This document shows, piece by piece, positions 61,753-64,000 of a DNA stretch of 64,000 nucleotides. Position 1 is the stretch's first letter. Each line of letters opens with the position of its first letter. The DNA is from Zygnema cylindricum (lineage: Eukaryota > Streptophyta > Zygnematophyceae > Zygnematales > Zygnemataceae), in the NCBI GenBank assembly GCA_037447655.1, contig JBBHKE010001962.1, positions 57,596-121,595 of the forward strand, in the 5' to 3' direction. Both the position numbers and the translations under genes were made by a program. Under the pieces are notes generated by a model. That model searched no databases, was not told the origin of the DNA, and was given only the letters and a program-made list of their open reading frames with translations.

Positions 61753-63739
61753 ATGAATTTGTGTTCGTCTTTATGATATGTGTTTATGTTGTATGATGTA
61801 TGTTTAAGTTTTGATATGGCCTATTTGCCGTTTGCTTCAGAATGTTTATTTTTTTCTTGTTGAAGATGGAGAGGATTAGTTATTTAGCTTTTTGAACATG
61901 TTGCCAGAGAGCAATAGTTGGAGTATTTTCTATTTTTTGTGGCGATGTTTTTGAAGCTAAATTTCAGGCGATAACACATTGTAGGCTAGTTTTACTTTAT
62001 AGATCTTAAAACTGGAAATTGTTAGCCTGTTTTCCCCTTTATTTTTACTTTTCTTACCAAAAGTGGTTCAAACAGCACTCATATTTTTAATAGTCTTATT
62101 GGGAAAAACAATGTGAAAGAAACAAAAGGCAATAAAGAGCACTTGCCATTACATTCCTCCGACTTGCTCTTCAAGCGAAGGTTACAACAAAAAGTTGAAG
62201 TCCAGATATCTCTAGGCGTCTAAACTAAAAGATAAAGTCTCATCAAAGTCCATTTCTTCATTAAGGTCGACATCTCCATTAAGGTTGCTTTCTCCGTTGA
62301 TTCAACTTCTCCACTAAGATTCAATCCTCCATTAAGGCCAATTCTCCATTGAAGTGAGCATCTCCATTAAGGTCCATTCCTCCGTTAAGATCAGTTTCTC
62401 CATCCAACTTCTCCATTAAGGTTAATTTCTCCATCAAGTTCAACTTCTCCATTAAGGTCCATTTCTCCATTAAGATCAATTTCTCCATCCCACTTCTCCC
62501 TTAAGGTTAATTTTTCCTCGGTTGTCTCCTTGCAGTCCACCCAAGTCCCCCAGTTCCTCCTGAAGGCTGGCTACCGTCAGATTGCGTGCACTCAGCCTCG
62601 GCGAATCTCAGCCATTGCTCTCTGTCGCCGAGTGGCCTTTGAAACTCTTCGAGAACACGGATCCGAAGTGGCATATCGCATTCGTTTTGAATCAACACGT
62701 ACTTCCCAAACTCGAATCGTCTTTCTCACAGAGGTAAGTAGAGGGCCTTTCTATACGAGCTTGTTGGGTCTTCGTAATAGATGTAATTGGGTTTAATTTG
62801 GATTTTCTACTTTGTGTTTTGGGTCTTTTTAACAGATATAGCGGATTAATTAAGCATAATGATCTTAATGTTCGATCCTTTTTTCTTCAATATCTTGTTT
62901 TTATCGGAGAGAGGATGCAGTAGATAGCTGTACGCACTGTAATACTGTAATAGTACTGTTTTATTGTATAATTTATCATCTCACTGTATTTATTTTTGAG
63001 TGCATTCTCCAGCCCGAGGTACACTTGCCATCTTCTCCTCTCCCTCCTCATCTGCGTTTGCCATTCAATCCTTCAAAAGTTTTGAATGGAAGTCAATTAA
63101 TTGGCTAAGCTTGACTTTATGGGTCTCAAAATGGGTATAGGGAGTTTTATTGCGGGAGCTTTTGAGGGACCCTCTTTTGACCGACTATTCCGTAATCATG
63201 TTTGTTGCCAGATGACCTTTCCTTGGGCTTAAATCTTAATTTTAAAATCGTAATTTTAAAAAACTTAAAAATTTAAATAGCAGACCGGCGAAGTCCACTA
63301 AATGGCTTATCCTGTAAAGAACTAGGTTTTTTGGTGAGTCCAAACAGTGAGTGAGTTAGTGTGGCTTTAGAAAATTGAACCAGTATTAGAGTGGATTTAC
63401 GATTGTAAACACGGTCAAACCTTTGTTATAAAACCACTCTTATTCTATAAGAGTGGGTTACCATTGTAAGAACAGTCAAAACTTTTTAATAAAAAGCACA
63501 CTAAATCTGGTGAGTGGTACTAGATAATCAGTATGACGAGGTCTTTAACTCTTGTTTATTGGACGTTTTTCAAAGAGGCTAGGTTTCAATTGAATGTAGC
63601 TTATTTATCAGGTCTTTGATACATTTTTACCTTTCAAAAAACCGAGAATATGTTCATGATATTTTTTTCGGGGAACAGAATCGATGAAGTACATGAGAGA
63701 CATATTACCACCGACTTGCTATTGGGTCTTCTTAAACAG
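58363..63739 (+). CDS. DHX34-like DEAH-box RNA helicase, 5' part
   Basis: Seven exons on the plus strand: 58363-58519, 59614-59728, 60768-60912, 61422-61559, 62536-62733, 63141-63199 and 63679-63739. They join in frame to 291 residues with the gene continuing past the window. Motif I is GDTGCGKST (residues 179-187), motif Ia CTQPRR (203-208), YRIRFESTR precedes FLTE at 248-251, and motif II is DEVH (273-276) followed by ERH. DEVH in place of DEAH, together with [16 protein letters not shown], matches the DHX34 family, whose human member acts in nonsense-mediated mRNA decay; that role here is inferred. The start is the ATG at 58363 ([10 protein letters not shown]). The N-terminal 139 residues are charged and include [11 protein letters not shown], typical of the family before the helicase core. 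Remaining RecA2, winged-helix and OB-fold parts lie outside. Confidence 0.93.
60463..60667. mobile_element. Degenerate TA-target MITE in DHX34-like intron 2
   Basis: CACCCGTGGTACATTATTAG at the left and an inverted CGATTCACTGTG at the right, bordered by TA. At about 205 bp it resembles the 206-bp copy at 44601-44806 in size but is more diverged. Confidence 0.6.
60966..61190. repeat. CT-rich tract with ~101-bp duplication in DHX34-like intron 3
   Basis: CTCTC-rich DNA contains CTGCGGTTCTTT..TTTGTATCATTCTGC twice, 101 bp apart, each followed by TTTTTCTCTCCTGTTTC. It is non-coding. Confidence 0.75.
61708..61748. repeat. (AT)n microsatellite in DHX34-like intron 4
   Basis: A 40-bp uninterrupted AT run; frames translating as YIYIYI are artefacts. 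Confidence 0.93.
62248..62520. repeat. ~18-bp minisatellite in DHX34-like intron 4
   Basis: About fifteen imperfect units of TCTCCATTAAGGTYNATT are arrayed and stop 15 bp before the acceptor of exon 62536-62733. Confidence 0.85.
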
Positions 63740-63912
63740 GTGGTTATTTCCGGACTCTCAACATTAGAAATGTGTTTGAGATTAGATTGAGAATTTGATT
63801 TAAAGTTTATCGAAAACCTTCCGTGTTATAGTGTATCCCAATTAGTAAACTTTTTTTCAGACTACTTTTACAATCCCGTATAAGATGTCTGGCGGTGGAT
63901 TAACTCTATTCA

Positions 63913-64000
63913 GATTTATTCCACTCTCCTCTTCCTCTCCTTGCCTTTCTTCCCCCTCCCCCTCTCTCTCTCTCCCTCTCCCTCTCCCTGTCCCTCTCCC
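63913..64000. repeat. CTCTCC low-complexity tract at window edge
   Basis: Pyrimidine-rich CTCTTCCTCTCC and CCCTCTCCCTC sequence runs to the end. It lies in a DHX34-like intron, since the next helicase motif has not been reached. Confidence 0.85.

Noticed and set aside
1-64000. CRISPR arrays, bacterial operons or phage genes
   Set aside because: Direct-repeat arrays here are eukaryotic minisatellites without spacer structure, and the genes have spliceosomal introns.

Overview
This is a eukaryotic nuclear window, AT-rich, with intron-rich genes separated by long stretches of small transposable elements. The proteins are plant-like. They include a chloroplast photosystem I assembly factor (PSA2 type), a plant-type ABC subfamily C transporter, a mitochondrial manganese superoxide dismutase and a DHX34-type RNA helicase. 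The window is therefore most likely from a streptophyte (a charophyte alga or a non-seed land plant); the species cannot be fixed from the sequence alone.

Layout. 1-4857: no recognisable gene, one DNA-transposon derivative (1260-1980) and simple repeats. 4858-8770 (minus): PSA2-like gene in five exons, including a 22-nt last exon. 9165-9894: a second, inverted copy of the 1260-1980 element, so the pair flanks PSA2. 11436-24962 (minus): a complete ABCC transporter gene in 15 exons, joining in frame to 1506 residues. 24963-39761: no intact gene, but a dense stack of terminal-inverted-repeat elements (PIF/Harbinger-like, TA-target MITEs, a 1250-bp Mutator-like foldback element, hAT-like sequences) and a ~50-bp minisatellite. 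39762-43640 (minus): Mn superoxide dismutase, six exons, 237 residues. 45629-45808 (plus): first exon of a secreted or ER protein I cannot name; a 10-N assembly gap follows at 46029-46038. 46039-58362: a second transposon-rich tract with a decayed hAT transposase at 52505-53748. 58363 to the right edge (plus): DHX34-like helicase, seven exons seen (291 residues), continuing beyond the window.

The four identified genes do not form one pathway. Their products are predicted to act in the thylakoid (PSA2), an internal or plasma membrane (ABCC), the mitochondrial matrix (MnSOD) and RNA metabolism (DHX34). Every splice junction given below was placed by requiring GT/AG borders, a continuous reading frame and agreement with the family pattern. 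The most notable non-gene observations are tandem arrays that abut splice sites in three of the four identified genes, a duplicated 5' half of an ABCC exon with its acceptor, the nested element stack at 32.7-37.1 kb, a perfect 42-bp palindrome inside one element, and a hAT transposase relic that retains an apparent spliceosomal intron.
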